A DNA stretch of 64,000 bases from Caldilineaceae bacterium (GCA_020634815.1 JACKBA010000002.1:328563-392562), one strand, 5' to 3'. Numbered from the stretch's first letter, positions 1 to 8,574 are shown. Translations and numbers: made by a program. Notes: generated from the letters alone by a model not told the origin.

Positions 1-11
1 GCTATCGGCCA

Positions 12-398
12 TCATGCGTCTACCCCCGTAACGCTTGCCGCAATCGCGTGTTTGGTCGCCGCGACCGGCTCGGCCAGCTTGGACATCAACACTTCGCCGG
101 TCAGATCGGTCAACAACACAATCACGCCGTCGACCACCGCATTGACACCGGCCAACAATTCTTCCACGTCGGCGGGTAAGGCTTCGGCAGCGATCGGTTG
201 CACGAAGATCGCACCATCCATCACCTGAAGCGCGGCCAAGAAGGGGAAGTGGCGTGCCTGGCGCCGCGCCACGCTGCGAAAGATCGCCGTGGCCGACGCC
301 GAGCCGATCAGAAGCGCCATCGTGTCCATCAGGTTCTTTAGCTGCCGGCGGGCAGGTTCGAGAACCCTCACAAATTCCTGGTTCGAGTCAGTCGTCAT
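12..398 (-). CDS. Small KaiC-associated protein of unknown function (copy 1)
   Basis: I do not recognise this 128-residue protein as a named family. The start is the ATG with GGGAGG about nine bases upstream. An alternative GTG further out would overlap the stop of the KaiC-like gene by four bases (GTGA) and would add 22 residues. It is clearly related to the other small protein of this cluster on the far side of the KaiC-like gene: both have a helical N-terminal half, a patch of the form A-R-x-x-x-H-F/H-P near the middle, and a C-terminal hydrophobic stretch reading V-L/I-L-L-T-D/G-x-T/V-G-x-V-L. No signal peptide or clear membrane segment is present. It is last in the minus-strand cluster receiver, small protein, KaiC-like ATPase, this gene. 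A role as regulator or adaptor of the ATPase is inference from position only. Confidence 0.72.
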   Translation of the reverse strand: MTTDSNQEFVRVLEPARRQLKNLMDTMALLIGSASATAIFRSVARRQARHFPFLAALQVMDGAIFVQPIAAEALPADVEELLAGVNAVVDGVIVLLTDLTGEVLMSKLAEPVAATKHAIAASVTGVDA

Positions 399-460
399 CG
401 ACGCATCCCTCCCGGTTTCGCTACGCAGTGCGGCCATCCTGTCAGGCGCCGTCACGGAGT

Positions 461-2113
461 TCACAGCACCGCCTGGTAGCGCGTGCCGTTCTTGCGATTG
501 GCGTTGATGACCAGGCCGCGTGTCTCGAGTGCCGCCAACTGTTCGCGCAGAACGTCCAGTTCCAGCCCAGTGTAATCGTGCAATTCGTCCAGCTCCGATG
601 CACCGTAGCGGCTCAACATGCGCAGCAGGTATTGGCCGACGGGGGAGATATCACGATAGCGCACGCTGCTGTCCAGCACGGGCATCCCGCCCATGATGCC
701 GGTGACGGCGTCGATGGGGCCGGCCACGCGGATCCCGGAGTTGTTGATCGTGAACTCGCGAATCTCCTTGGAGTGTTGCGAGCCGCGCACCTTGAGCACG
801 CTGAGCGCACGGCTCATGTAGCCGCCCATCTCCACGTAGCGCAGGAGGATCACGTTGTCGGCGATGAAGGAAATGCCGAATTCGCTGATCTGGAAGGTGC
901 CGAAGAGTTCGGGGATCTCATTGGTGAAGAGCACCGTGATGCCGGAGCGCTTGAATTCGTCCACCAGCGAGTAGATGTAGTCGCGGAAGCGCACCTTGTC
1001 CGGTGTGGCGATCTCCAGGTCCTTGAGGCTGTCGATGAGCACGCGTTTGGCGCCCACCCGGGCCACCGCCTGTTTCACCAACTCCGTGTGAATGTCGGGC
1101 TGGATCTCCACCGGCGATTGGTAGAGATGGGCCAGCATGTTTTCCTTCTCCATCTTGGCCAGGTCCCAGCCAAACGAACGGGCAATCTGGCGCAGTTGGG
1201 TCGGGTTTTCCTGGAAGGTGATGATGGCGCCCGGCTCGCCCTCGGCGACGCCATTGGCAATGAAGTGCAGCCCCATGAGCGACTTGCCGGTGCCGGCGCC
1301 GCCGGCCACCATGGTGGCGGTGCCGCGCGGCAGCCCGCCGTCGACCATCTCGTCCAGCCGCGGCAGGCCAAACTGCACGCGATCGGAGGCGACGGCGTAG
1401 TCGACAAATGTTTCGGGCGTGCGGATGCGTGGATAAACGGTGATGCCGTCGTCGTAGATCGTAAAGGGATGCATACCCTGGAAGAAGCGCCGGCCGCGCA
1501 CCTTGTGCACCTCGAGATAGCGGTGGCGATTCAGCCCTTCGGCGCGGAAGGAAAGGAAAATGATGCCGTCGGCAATCGCAAAGATGGGCACTTCGGCGGT
1601 GTCCTTGGGCGTGTATTCGCCGACCAGGAAGGCCGTGCACATGGAACTGACCAGGTTGACGGCCAGGTTGTAGGCGAAGATGCGCAGCTCGTCGGCCTGC
1701 GGCACGATGTCGCTGATGGCCTTGAAGGAGTCGATGACCACGATGCGTGCGTTCTCCTCGTCGATGACCTCGTTGATGGTGCGGATCACCTCTTCCAGCG
1801 GCTTGGTCTGGATGTCGTCGCCGATATCGCGCATGACGATGCTGGAGAACATCTTGTCCGGGTCATAGAAGTCGAAATTCTGGAGATAGCTCAAGAATTT
1901 CACACTCGGCTCGGAGATGGTCGTGAAGTAGATGGCCCGGTTGGTGGGCGATGCATTGGCAAAGAGCATCTGCAGCGCCAGCAATGTCTTGCCGGTGCCT
2001 GGCTCGCCGCCGATCACGTTGAGGGAGCGCATGGGTATCCCCTCAGGGATGATTGCCGTATCAATGGCAGGCAGCCCGGTCCGAAATACCTCCGCGGTTT
2101 GCTTTTCACTCAT
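461..2113 (-). CDS. KaiC-like two-domain RAD55/RecA-type ATPase with C-terminal winged helix
   Basis: The 550-residue protein has two tandem KaiC-type ATPase domains. The first has Walker A GGEPGTGKT at residues 35-43 and Walker B ending VVIDS near 125-129. The second has GGAGTGKS at 271-278 and VLIDS further on. After the second domain, roughly residues 490-550 form what looks like a winged-helix DNA-binding or interaction module, not the usual KaiC autophosphorylation tail. The start ATG is preceded by GAGGAG at eight bases. KaiC-like proteins of this kind occur outside cyanobacteria and usually work in signal transduction rather than as true circadian oscillators; no kaiA or kaiB is present here. 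The flanking related small proteins and an upstream receiver protein suggest a signalling module of four genes. Confidence 0.9.
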   Translation of the reverse strand: MSEKQTAEVFRTGLPAIDTAIIPEGIPMRSLNVIGGEPGTGKTLLALQMLFANASPTNRAIYFTTISEPSVKFLSYLQNFDFYDPDKMFSSIVMRDIGDDIQTKPLEEVIRTINEVIDEENARIVVIDSFKAISDIVPQADELRIFAYNLAVNLVSSMCTAFLVGEYTPKDTAEVPIFAIADGIIFLSFRAEGLNRHRYLEVHKVRGRRFFQGMHPFTIYDDGITVYPRIRTPETFVDYAVASDRVQFGLPRLDEMVDGGLPRGTATMVAGGAGTGKSLMGLHFIANGVAEGEPGAIITFQENPTQLRQIARSFGWDLAKMEKENMLAHLYQSPVEIQPDIHTELVKQAVARVGAKRVLIDSLKDLEIATPDKVRFRDYIYSLVDEFKRSGITVLFTNEIPELFGTFQISEFGISFIADNVILLRYVEMGGYMSRALSVLKVRGSQHSKEIREFTINNSGIRVAGPIDAVTGIMGGMPVLDSSVRYRDISPVGQYLLRMLSRYGASELDELHDYTGLELDVLREQLAALETRGLVINANRKNGTRYQAVL

Positions 2114-2210
2114 CTTCCCAACTCCTCGTTCTGGTCAGCTTGTTGCAATATAGGGCACACCGGCCGCGAAGACCTTGTGACTACCCTTTCAAACAGTTCA
2201 CGCCGTCGAA

Positions 2211-2684
2211 TCATGCCGTTTCTCCACTATCAAAGTCATCCACCACTTGCCGGATCAGCACGTCGCCGGTCAACACCACTAGCACGTCGACAATGTTGAT
2301 GATGAATTCTTTGAAAGTGCTATGTAGCTCGTCGCGTGAGGCCGCGGGCATCTGCTCGCCCACTGGTGTCAGGTCGATCCCCTCGCGCGTGACGACGATA
2401 TGGCGCAGGATCGGGTGGTGTCGCACCGTCACGCGCTGCGCTCGCTCCACCATGGCAACAACCGTCATGCGTCCCAGCGTCGGGGCCATGCGCTGCCAGA
2501 TGCCGTCGAGCAGATCGGTGTAGATTGTCAGAATCTCCTGCTTGCGTGCATTGGCAACCTGTACGGCCACATATTCCTCAATCCGCTGGCGATACTCGTC
2601 GCTATTCGAATCGGGCACTTGGAGAGCCATAAATTCATATCCCTGCCGGCTACAATCCGAGCCGGTCACGGTCTTCGCCTTCAT
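2211..2684 (-). CDS. Small KaiC-associated protein of unknown function (copy 2)
   Basis: This is a 157-residue soluble protein with no family I can name. Its start ATG overlaps the stop of the upstream receiver gene by four bases (ATGA), which suggests translational coupling; an internal ATG 18 codons in is also possible. Its last 60 residues follow the same pattern as the small protein beyond the KaiC-like gene: a V-R-H-H-P core, then a hydrophobic helix ending V-L-V-V-L-T-G-D-V-L. The N-terminal 60 residues are predicted helical and charged. Having two diverged copies of one domain either side of a KaiC-like ATPase is unusual and suggests both act on, or with, that ATPase. Function is not inferred beyond that. 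Confidence 0.75.
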   Translation of the reverse strand: MKAKTVTGSDCSRQGYEFMALQVPDSNSDEYRQRIEEYVAVQVANARKQEILTIYTDLLDGIWQRMAPTLGRMTVVAMVERAQRVTVRHHPILRHIVVTREGIDLTPVGEQMPAASRDELHSTFKEFIINIVDVLVVLTGDVLIRQVVDDFDSGETA

Positions 2685-3049
2685 TGCACCGCACTTGCTC
2701 CGCCGATGGCGCCAAGCAGGTTGCGCACTCCGGAAGCCTTGTCGAAGAAGAAATCGGCGCCCAACTGTTCGGCGCGCAGGCGATAGCGGCCGGTGGCGTA
2801 GCTGGTGAATACGATGACAACCGGCGCACGCAGGCCCATTCGCTTTGCCGCCTCCAACACCCGGAAGCCCTGCGGCCCATTCATTTGCAGGTCAAGGACG
2901 ACCACGTCGGGTGGCGCCTGGCCAAGGATGGTGATGGCTTGGGCAGCGGATGCCGCCTCGCGCACGCTGTTGACCTCCGGTTGTTCGCGCAGAAGCGCAA
3001 CGAGACTTTCGCGGGTAGCCCGCGAGTCATCCACAATCAAAATATCCAT
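2681..3049 (-). CDS. Single-domain response regulator (CheY-like receiver)
   Basis: This 122-residue stand-alone receiver has the acidic pair D7-D8 in ILIVDDS, the phospho-acceptor D53 in VVVLDLQM, and the conserved lysine in FFFDKAS near residue 105. No output domain follows. The start was placed at the ATG with GAGGGAG five bases upstream; a longer frame exists but lacks a ribosome site. It is first in the minus-strand cluster that continues, with a four-base overlap, into a small unknown protein and the KaiC-like ATPase. By family knowledge it relays phosphate from a histidine kinase; the large multi-PAS kinase upstream is one candidate partner, but that kinase also has its own NarL-type regulator. 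Confidence 0.88.
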   Translation of the reverse strand: MDILIVDDSRATRESLVALLREQPEVNSVREAASAAQAITILGQAPPDVVVLDLQMNGPQGFRVLEAAKRMGLRAPVVIVFTSYATGRYRLRAEQLGADFFFDKASGVRNLLGAIGGASAVQ

Positions 3050-3317
3050 GAAACTCCCTCGGGGCCGGTCCGGTATTATCCGCACCGGCAACCAATCACA
3101 GGGCAGAACGCGGCATGGCCTTCGTTCCCCCGGAATGCTGTCCGCCCTCGGGCGACGTACAACGGACTCACGGGAGCGTGACCACCGTCGTCGTCGAGCA
3201 AACCTTTATTTCTACGTGCCATCCAGCATAGTGGAACGCAGGCGAGGAATCTAGCGGAGGATGCCGCGCGTCCGTGTAGGAGTACGCCGACGTCGTGTCG
3301 GAGGATTGCCAGTTGAT

Positions 3318-3484
3318 AGGATGAGGGGATGAGGGCTTGGGGTGTTGGGGGCTTGGGGGCTTGGGGTGTTGGGGGCTTGGGGGCTTGGGGGATTGGGGGC
3401 TTGGAGTAACTGCCATCCAGTACCCCACGACCCAAACACCCCAACACCTCACCTTGTCATCTTTTCACCTTGTCATCTTTTCAT
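3318..3484. repeat. G-rich tandem repeat with complementary right arm (hyphenated inverted repeat)
   Basis: The left arm is a run of GGGGGCTT and GGGGTGTT words with many tracts of four or five G. The right arm has complementary words: CCCCAACACC at 3439-3448 pairs with GGTGTTGGGG. It then continues as two copies of CACCTTGTCATCTTTT running up to the stop of the downstream NarL-type gene. The rest of the gap between the receiver and NarL-type genes (3050-3317) shows nothing I can support. Confidence 0.85.
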
Positions 3485-4113
3485 CCCGCCATTCCCTTCT
3501 CCACCGCATAGCGGATCAACGCCGCGGTACTGGACAGGTCGAGCTTGGTCAGCAGGCGGGCGCGGTAGGTGCTCACCGTCTTGATGCTGATCCCCAGGGT
3601 CTGGCCGATCTCGGTTGCGGTCTGGCCGGCGGCCAGCAACTCCAGCACCTGCCGCTCGCGCACGGAGAGGGTCGCAGCCGGATCGCTTTCGTGGTGCTGG
3701 TCGACGGTCTCGGCGAGCAAGGTCGCTAGCACCGGGGTGATGTGCCGCCCGCCCGTCGCCACCTGGCGCACGGCCGCCAGCACCTCGCTGCTGTCGCTTG
3801 CCTTGGGCAGATAGCCCGCCGCGCCGGCGCGCACGGCCGACACGGCATATTGCGCTTCGGGATACATACTCAGCGCCACCACCGCCGTGCCTGGGTGTGC
3901 CGCGCGCAGGTCGCCGATGACCTCGATGCCGTTGCGATCGGGGAGCGCCACATCCAGCAGCACCACGTCCGGCCGCAGCGTCTGGGCCGCGGCGATGGCC
4001 TCGCCCGCGGTACCGGCCTCACCCACGACCTCGACATCGCCGGCCGCGGCCAACAGTTCGCGCACGCCCTGGCGTAGAATTGCATGATCATCCACAAGCA
4101 GCACGCGAATCAT
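3481..4113 (-). CDS. NarL/LuxR-family response regulator
   Basis: The protein is 210 residues, the usual length for this family. An N-terminal receiver has D8-D9 and phospho-acceptor D54 in VVLLDVALPD, with the conserved lysine in GYLPKAS. A C-terminal LuxR-type helix-turn-helix follows at about residues 150-205 (LSVRERQVLELLAAGQT, then ISIKTVSTYRARL). The ATG has AGGAAGG six bases upstream. It lies 79 bases downstream of the multi-PAS histidine kinase and in the same direction, so the pair forms a standard two-component system of the NarX/NarL (HisKA_3) type. Its target genes cannot be read from the sequence. Confidence 0.93.
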   Translation of the reverse strand: MIRVLLVDDHAILRQGVRELLAAAGDVEVVGEAGTAGEAIAAAQTLRPDVVLLDVALPDRNGIEVIGDLRAAHPGTAVVALSMYPEAQYAVSAVRAGAAGYLPKASDSSEVLAAVRQVATGGRHITPVLATLLAETVDQHHESDPAATLSVRERQVLELLAAGQTATEIGQTLGISIKTVSTYRARLLTKLDLSSTAALIRYAVEKGMAG

Positions 4114-4192
4114 GGTTCGCCTTCCTGTCTACTGATTCTGTCGCGGTCAAACTTCCCAGCCCACCAAACCAGGGAGCCGGCTGGTGGTTCAG

Positions 4193-7100
4193 CTACGGTT
4201 TGCCGGGTGCGTCGTCCGGCCCCGGATCAGAGCCGCCGCCGGCCATTGTGGCGGCATCGAGCGGGATGCGCACCGTCAAGATCGAGCCGCGGCCGGGCAC
4301 GCCGGTCAGCACCATGCTACCGTCCCACGCTTCGGCGCGCTCGCGCATGCCGATGAGGCCCAACGCTTCGGCGGCGATCTGCCGGTCAATTTCCACCCCA
4401 CGCCCGTTGTCGGCAACCAGCAGCACGACCTGCCCATCCTCCTCGGTAAGCTCCAGCGTCGCCTGCGTGGCCGCGGCATGGCGGGCGACGTTGGTCAGCG
4501 CCTCCTGGGCAATGCGATAGAGGTCCATCGCCAGTTCCGGATCCAGACGCTCTTCGAGCGCCTCGTCCAGATGCAAATCGGCCGGGATGGCGGCGGCGGT
4601 AGACCAGGTCTCCGCCAGGTACTCGAGCGCGGCCACCAACCCCAGGTCGTCGAGCAACGACGGGCGCAGATCGCTCGTCACCGCCTGTGTCGTGCGGATG
4701 GCAGCCGTTGCCAGCCCGGCCATGCGCTCCAGCTTGGCGATGACATCCGGCGGCGCGCTGTCGTGCAGATGCGCATCCAGCCAATCGATATCGAGGCGCA
4801 CGGCGGTCAGCGTGGCGCCCAGATCGTCGTGCAGGTTGCGCGCCAGTTCCTTGCGCTGCGTCATCTCGGTGCGCTCCAGCCGGCGCATGAGGCGGCGCAG
4901 GTCGCTCTGCGCGGTGCGCAGCGCATTCTCGGCATCATGGCGCCGCGTGATATCGCGGTTGACCGCCACCACGGCGACCGGCGCCCCGCCATCGTCATAT
5001 ACATAGCTGACGCTGGCCAGCACACACAGTGATTGACCGTCCTTGTGGCGTTGGCTCACCTCGCCCTGCCAGCGCCCCTTGTCACGAAATTCGGCCAGGA
5101 CCGCATCGAGGTCTTCGTGTTCGGTGCCCAGCAAAGCGTCCACACTGCGCCCGACCACTTCCCCGGCGCGCCAGCCGTACATCGCGTCGGCGTTGGCGTT
5201 CCAGTCGGTGATGTTGAAGGCCAGGTCGGTGACGATGATCGCCTCCATGACGCCGTTCAGAATCTGCGCCTGGCGGCGATTGGCAGCTTCCAGTGCCCGC
5301 TGCTCGGTCAGGTCGTAGATTACGGCAATCCGCCCGGTAATTGCGCCGTCTTTCCCATGCAACTGCGAAATGGCGGTCCAGGTCCACAGCTCGCTGCCAT
5401 TCAGCAAGACGAGAGGTATTTCACCTTCCCAGTGGCCGGTTGCCTCCAGAGCGCGCCGGATTTCGGGCACAGGATCCGGTGAGGACTCTCGAAATCCAAA
5501 GAAGTCGCGATAGCGGCGTCCCAGAATCTGGCCGGCGCTCACACCCGAAAGCGCCTCGGCGCCGGCATTCCAGAAGATGACACGGCCGGCGCTGTCGGTC
5601 ACTGTCACTGCATCCTGAAGGTTGGACATGACACTGGCCAGAAATGCCTCTTGGGCACGGGCATCGACCTCTTCCGTGACATCCTCCATCATGGCCAGCA
5701 GGTGACGACCGCCGGACAACTCAATCGGCTGCAACGACATGCGGACAGGGTAGGATGAACCGTCGGCGCGCCGCATCCGCACGGCTGCCCGCTGCACGGA
5801 GCCTTGCGCCACAAGCAGATCCAGCAGTCGTTCTCGCTCCTCAGGAGTGGCGTACAGGTCCGCTGCATGGTCGAGCGCACGCACATCGGCATCGCTCACA
5901 CCGCTGGCCTGCGCCATGGCCGCATTCCACGCAACCGGCTTCCCGGACGGATCCGAGATGCCCATGCCGATGGGGGCGTGTTCGAAAATGGCACGGTAAT
6001 AGGCTTCGCTGCGCGCCAGGTCGGCCTCGAGTTGCTTGCGCTCGCCGATGTCACGCATGATCGACAGGTGCACGCCCGGCAGGATGTTGGCGACGGCCCG
6101 GTAGCCCACATCGATTACCGTGCCATCCTTGCGGCGTACCTGCACCTCGCCGGCCTGCGATCCTTCGGCGATAAATGCCTGCCACAGCGCCAGCGCCGTG
6201 GCCTGCTCCATGGGTGGAAAGACATCCGTCACCGCCAGCGCGCGCATCTCCTCCACCGTGTAGCCCAGCGTCGCGGCCGCGGCCGGGTTGACGTCGATAT
6301 AGCGCATATCGTCACCGGTCAGCAAGATCATGTCGGCAGCATGTTCGAAGATGGCCTCGAGGTGGGCGCTCTGTGTGGCCAACGCGTCCGCGAGGTGGTG
6401 TTCCGCCGTCACGTCGTGCAGGACGGCGATCCAGCCGTTATCGTTGCCAGACCGGTCGCGGCGGCGCGTGGCCGTTACCCCCATCCGACGCTCCGTGCCA
6501 TCCGGCAGATCCACCACGAGTTGGGCGCTCCAATTGCCGCCGGGCGCCACGTCGGCCGGGGCTTCACCGGCGCCGGCAGGCTCGGCCACACGCCAGCGAA
6601 GTTGCCCATAGGCGCCCTGCCCCATGATATCGCCGGGGACGACACAGAAGAGGGTCCTGGCGCGATCGTTCAGGTACTCGACGCGACGATCCTTGTCGAC
6701 CACGACCACTGCTTCATGCATGGTGGCAAGCACGCGCGCCTGAAATTCAAGGTCGGCGCGCATCTTCGCTTCGGCGCTGACGTCTTCCACAATAGCGAGG
6801 GTCTGTGCGCCATCCGGCAGCGGGACCAGCGCGAGCGAGACGCGCGCCGGGAACGTTGTCCCATCCGGGCGCCGCATCTCCAGCTCCCTACCCTGGAATT
6901 CGATGTTGTCTGTTACGATTCGTCGTACGCGTTCTGCGTCCACGAAGAAGTCGCTCACGCGCTGTGTTGCCTGTAGCTCGGCTTCGCTGTACCCCGTAGT
7001 TCTCAGCATGGCCTGATTCCAGGCGACGGGCCGGCCATCCCGATCCGCAGTGCCCAGCCCAAACGGCACGCTCTCGAAGATGGCCCGGTAGAATGCCCGT

Positions 7101-7912
7101 CTCTGGGCAACTTCACGCTCGGCCTGCTGCTGCGCGCTGATATCGCGCGTGATGGACATATGCACGCCCGGCATAATGTTGGCAACGGCTCTGAATTCGG
7201 TGTCAAAGAGCGTGCTATCCTTGCGACGCATTTGCGCCGTACCGCGCAATGAGCCTTTGGCGAGAAAGGCCTGCCAGCGCTCCGGCCCATCCGCCAGTGC
7301 CATGTGCGGAAAGAGATCCGGCAGGGAGAGCGAGCCCAGCTCCTCCGCGCTGTAGCCCAACGTTGCGGCCAACGCAGGGTTGGCCTCGATGCAGCGCATG
7401 TCATCGTCGAACAGCAGGATCATGTCGGTGGCCTGCTCGAAGATGGCCTGGAAGTAGGCGCGCTGGGTGGCCAACTGCCCCAAAAGTTTGTGTTCCTCGG
7501 TCGCGTCGCGCGCCAGAACAACGATCGATTGCGGATCCTCGCTGTCGTCGCCCGGCACGGCGTGAACGGTGAAGCGCATCGGCTGGCCGTTGTCTTCCCG
7601 GCGCGCGCCAACGGTCACGCTTGCCGCCCGGTGTTCGGCAAAGACCTGACCAAACATCTCCACGATCTTAGCGCGATCGGGCAATTCGACCAGTTCGAGC
7701 CATCTGAACTTCACCGAGTCTGCGCTGAATCCATCCACCAATCGGCTGAAATTCTTGACGCGCAACTCCCGATCAAGCTCGATGACCGGATCCGGCACCA
7801 GCCGTTCCAGAATGCGCAACTGCTCACGCAGTTGCGCATTTTCGGCGCGCAGCGCCGCGACCTCGGCATGGAGCGAGGTCGTGGCCGGCTTACCTTCATT
7901 TTGTTGTGACAT
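4193..7912 (-). CDS. Eight-PAS NarX-type sensor histidine kinase
   Basis: This is a soluble sensor kinase of 1239 residues. After a short coiled-coil start come eight PAS domains of about 120 residues each, then a HisKA_3 dimerisation domain whose phospho-histidine is in ARNLHDDLGATL, and a HATPase_c domain with the N box EALTNVARHA and the G box DNGRGVEI. No transmembrane segment is seen, so sensing is cytoplasmic (redox, ligand or light are all possible for PAS). PAS domains 2-3-4 resemble 5-6-7 in order, for example AIFEQATDMILL against AIFEHAADMILL. This points to duplication of a three-domain block. ATG was preferred to a TTG two codons upstream. The NarL-type regulator downstream is the likely partner. 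Confidence 0.93.
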   Translation of the reverse strand: MSQQNEGKPATTSLHAEVAALRAENAQLREQLRILERLVPDPVIELDRELRVKNFSRLVDGFSADSVKFRWLELVELPDRAKIVEMFGQVFAEHRAASVTVGARREDNGQPMRFTVHAVPGDDSEDPQSIVVLARDATEEHKLLGQLATQRAYFQAIFEQATDMILLFDDDMRCIEANPALAATLGYSAEELGSLSLPDLFPHMALADGPERWQAFLAKGSLRGTAQMRRKDSTLFDTEFRAVANIMPGVHMSITRDISAQQQAEREVAQRRAFYRAIFESVPFGLGTADRDGRPVAWNQAMLRTTGYSEAELQATQRVSDFFVDAERVRRIVTDNIEFQGRELEMRRPDGTTFPARVSLALVPLPDGAQTLAIVEDVSAEAKMRADLEFQARVLATMHEAVVVVDKDRRVEYLNDRARTLFCVVPGDIMGQGAYGQLRWRVAEPAGAGEAPADVAPGGNWSAQLVVDLPDGTERRMGVTATRRRDRSGNDNGWIAVLHDVTAEHHLADALATQSAHLEAIFEHAADMILLTGDDMRYIDVNPAAAATLGYTVEEMRALAVTDVFPPMEQATALALWQAFIAEGSQAGEVQVRRKDGTVIDVGYRAVANILPGVHLSIMRDIGERKQLEADLARSEAYYRAIFEHAPIGMGISDPSGKPVAWNAAMAQASGVSDADVRALDHAADLYATPEERERLLDLLVAQGSVQRAAVRMRRADGSSYPVRMSLQPIELSGGRHLLAMMEDVTEEVDARAQEAFLASVMSNLQDAVTVTDSAGRVIFWNAGAEALSGVSAGQILGRRYRDFFGFRESSPDPVPEIRRALEATGHWEGEIPLVLLNGSELWTWTAISQLHGKDGAITGRIAVIYDLTEQRALEAANRRQAQILNGVMEAIIVTDLAFNITDWNANADAMYGWRAGEVVGRSVDALLGTEHEDLDAVLAEFRDKGRWQGEVSQRHKDGQSLCVLASVSYVYDDGGAPVAVVAVNRDITRRHDAENALRTAQSDLRRLMRRLERTEMTQRKELARNLHDDLGATLTAVRLDIDWLDAHLHDSAPPDVIAKLERMAGLATAAIRTTQAVTSDLRPSLLDDLGLVAALEYLAETWSTAAAIPADLHLDEALEERLDPELAMDLYRIAQEALTNVARHAAATQATLELTEEDGQVVLLVADNGRGVEIDRQIAAEALGLIGMRERAEAWDGSMVLTGVPGRGSILTVRIPLDAATMAGGGSDPGPDDAPGKP

Positions 7913-8084
7913 GGTCAAAATCTGCCTACCTCAACAGCACATCTGCTGCTCTATCAGCGCCGGCCCGGCGCCGCACTCGGCGCCCTCGGGAGTTTATCAA
8001 ATTGTAATCTGGGAATCGGTTCTGCCCAAATCATACGCAGCCCTGGCCATTTCGTCAACAGCATAGAAGGAGGGGGTCTACCTC

Positions 8085-8381
8085 ATGTTTGGGGCAACAT
8101 CACGACCTCCCAGGAACGGGTCGCTGCGCGCCGGGAACGGGTCACTCAATTCCGGGAACGGGTCGTTCGATTTCGTGAACGGGTCACTCAATTCCGGGAA
8201 CGGGTCGTTCGATTTCGTGCACGGGTCGTTCGATTCCGGGAACGGGTCACTCAATTCCGGGAACGGGTCGTTCAATTTCGTGCACGGATGGCTGCGCGCC
8301 GGGAACCGACCACGAGAGTTTGACCTTATGAGCTGCGTGCACCGTGTTTTGGCGCACGTGATCCGAAAAATGACGCCCTAG
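8085..8381 (+). CDS. Possible small repeat protein (GNGSxxx heptapeptides), doubtful
   Basis: An ATG preceded by AAGGAGGGGG opens a 98-codon frame that reads through a 21-bp tandem repeat as alternating heptapeptides GNGSLNS and GNGSFDF/V. Because the period is a multiple of three, the repeat is also open on the opposite strand as NDPFPEL/S-type heptapeptides, so the open frame is weak evidence. No family, signal peptide or membrane segment is visible. It could equally be non-coding repeat DNA with a fortuitous ribosome site. Confidence 0.2.
   Translation: MFGATSRPPRNGSLRAGNGSLNSGNGSFDFVNGSLNSGNGSFDFVHGSFDSGNGSLNSGNGSFNFVHGWLRAGNRPREFDLMSCVHRVLAHVIRKMTP
8112..8300. repeat. 21-bp tandem repeat array
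   Basis: About eight or nine direct copies of a 21-base unit, typically CGGGAACGGGTCACTCAATTC alternating with versions containing GTTCGATTT. The outermost copies are more degenerate (GCTGCGCGC at both ends). There are no unique spacers, so this is not CRISPR. Confidence 0.92.
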
Positions 8382-8392
8382 CGCCAAAACCG

Positions 8393-8496
8393 GAATCTCA
8401 GCACTTCACGATTTGTAGTGACGGCTTCAGCAGTTCCAGAGAAAGTCAACGACTAAAGTCGTCACTACGGCGAGAAGCGTGAACTGCTGAATCTGC
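8393..8496. repeat. Large nested imperfect hairpin (GTAGTGACG family)
   Basis: TCAGCACTTCACG (8398-8410) pairs with CGTGAACTGCTGA (8478-8490) with one mismatch. Inside it GTAGTGACG (8415-8423) pairs with CGTCACTAC (8460-8468), and ACGACT/AGTCGT forms a further small stem. TTCAGCAGTTC (8426-8436) is a competing perfect partner for GAACTGCTGAA. It looks like a small dispersed palindromic element. Confidence 0.75.
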
Positions 8497-8522
8497 ACGT
8501 CAGCGGGTAGGTGTTACGTCCA

Positions 8523-8574
8523 CCCCTCATTGACCATTAGCAATTGACCGTTGACCGTTACCCATTGACAATCC
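8523..8574. repeat. Tandem TTGACC-word repeat
   Basis: Degenerate copies of the word TTGACC(G/A)T(T) follow one another. The same words form a much longer inverted repeat upstream of the cysM-like gene (22478-22640), showing that this word family is dispersed. Confidence 0.6.

Noticed and set aside
254..2299. 681-codon open frame on the plus strand
   Set aside because: Antisense shadow of the KaiC-like and small-protein genes; His/Asp/Val-rich composition typical of high-GC antisense frames, with no ribosome site.
8112..8300. CRISPR array
   Set aside because: The 21-bp units are contiguous direct repeats with no unique spacers and no cas genes.
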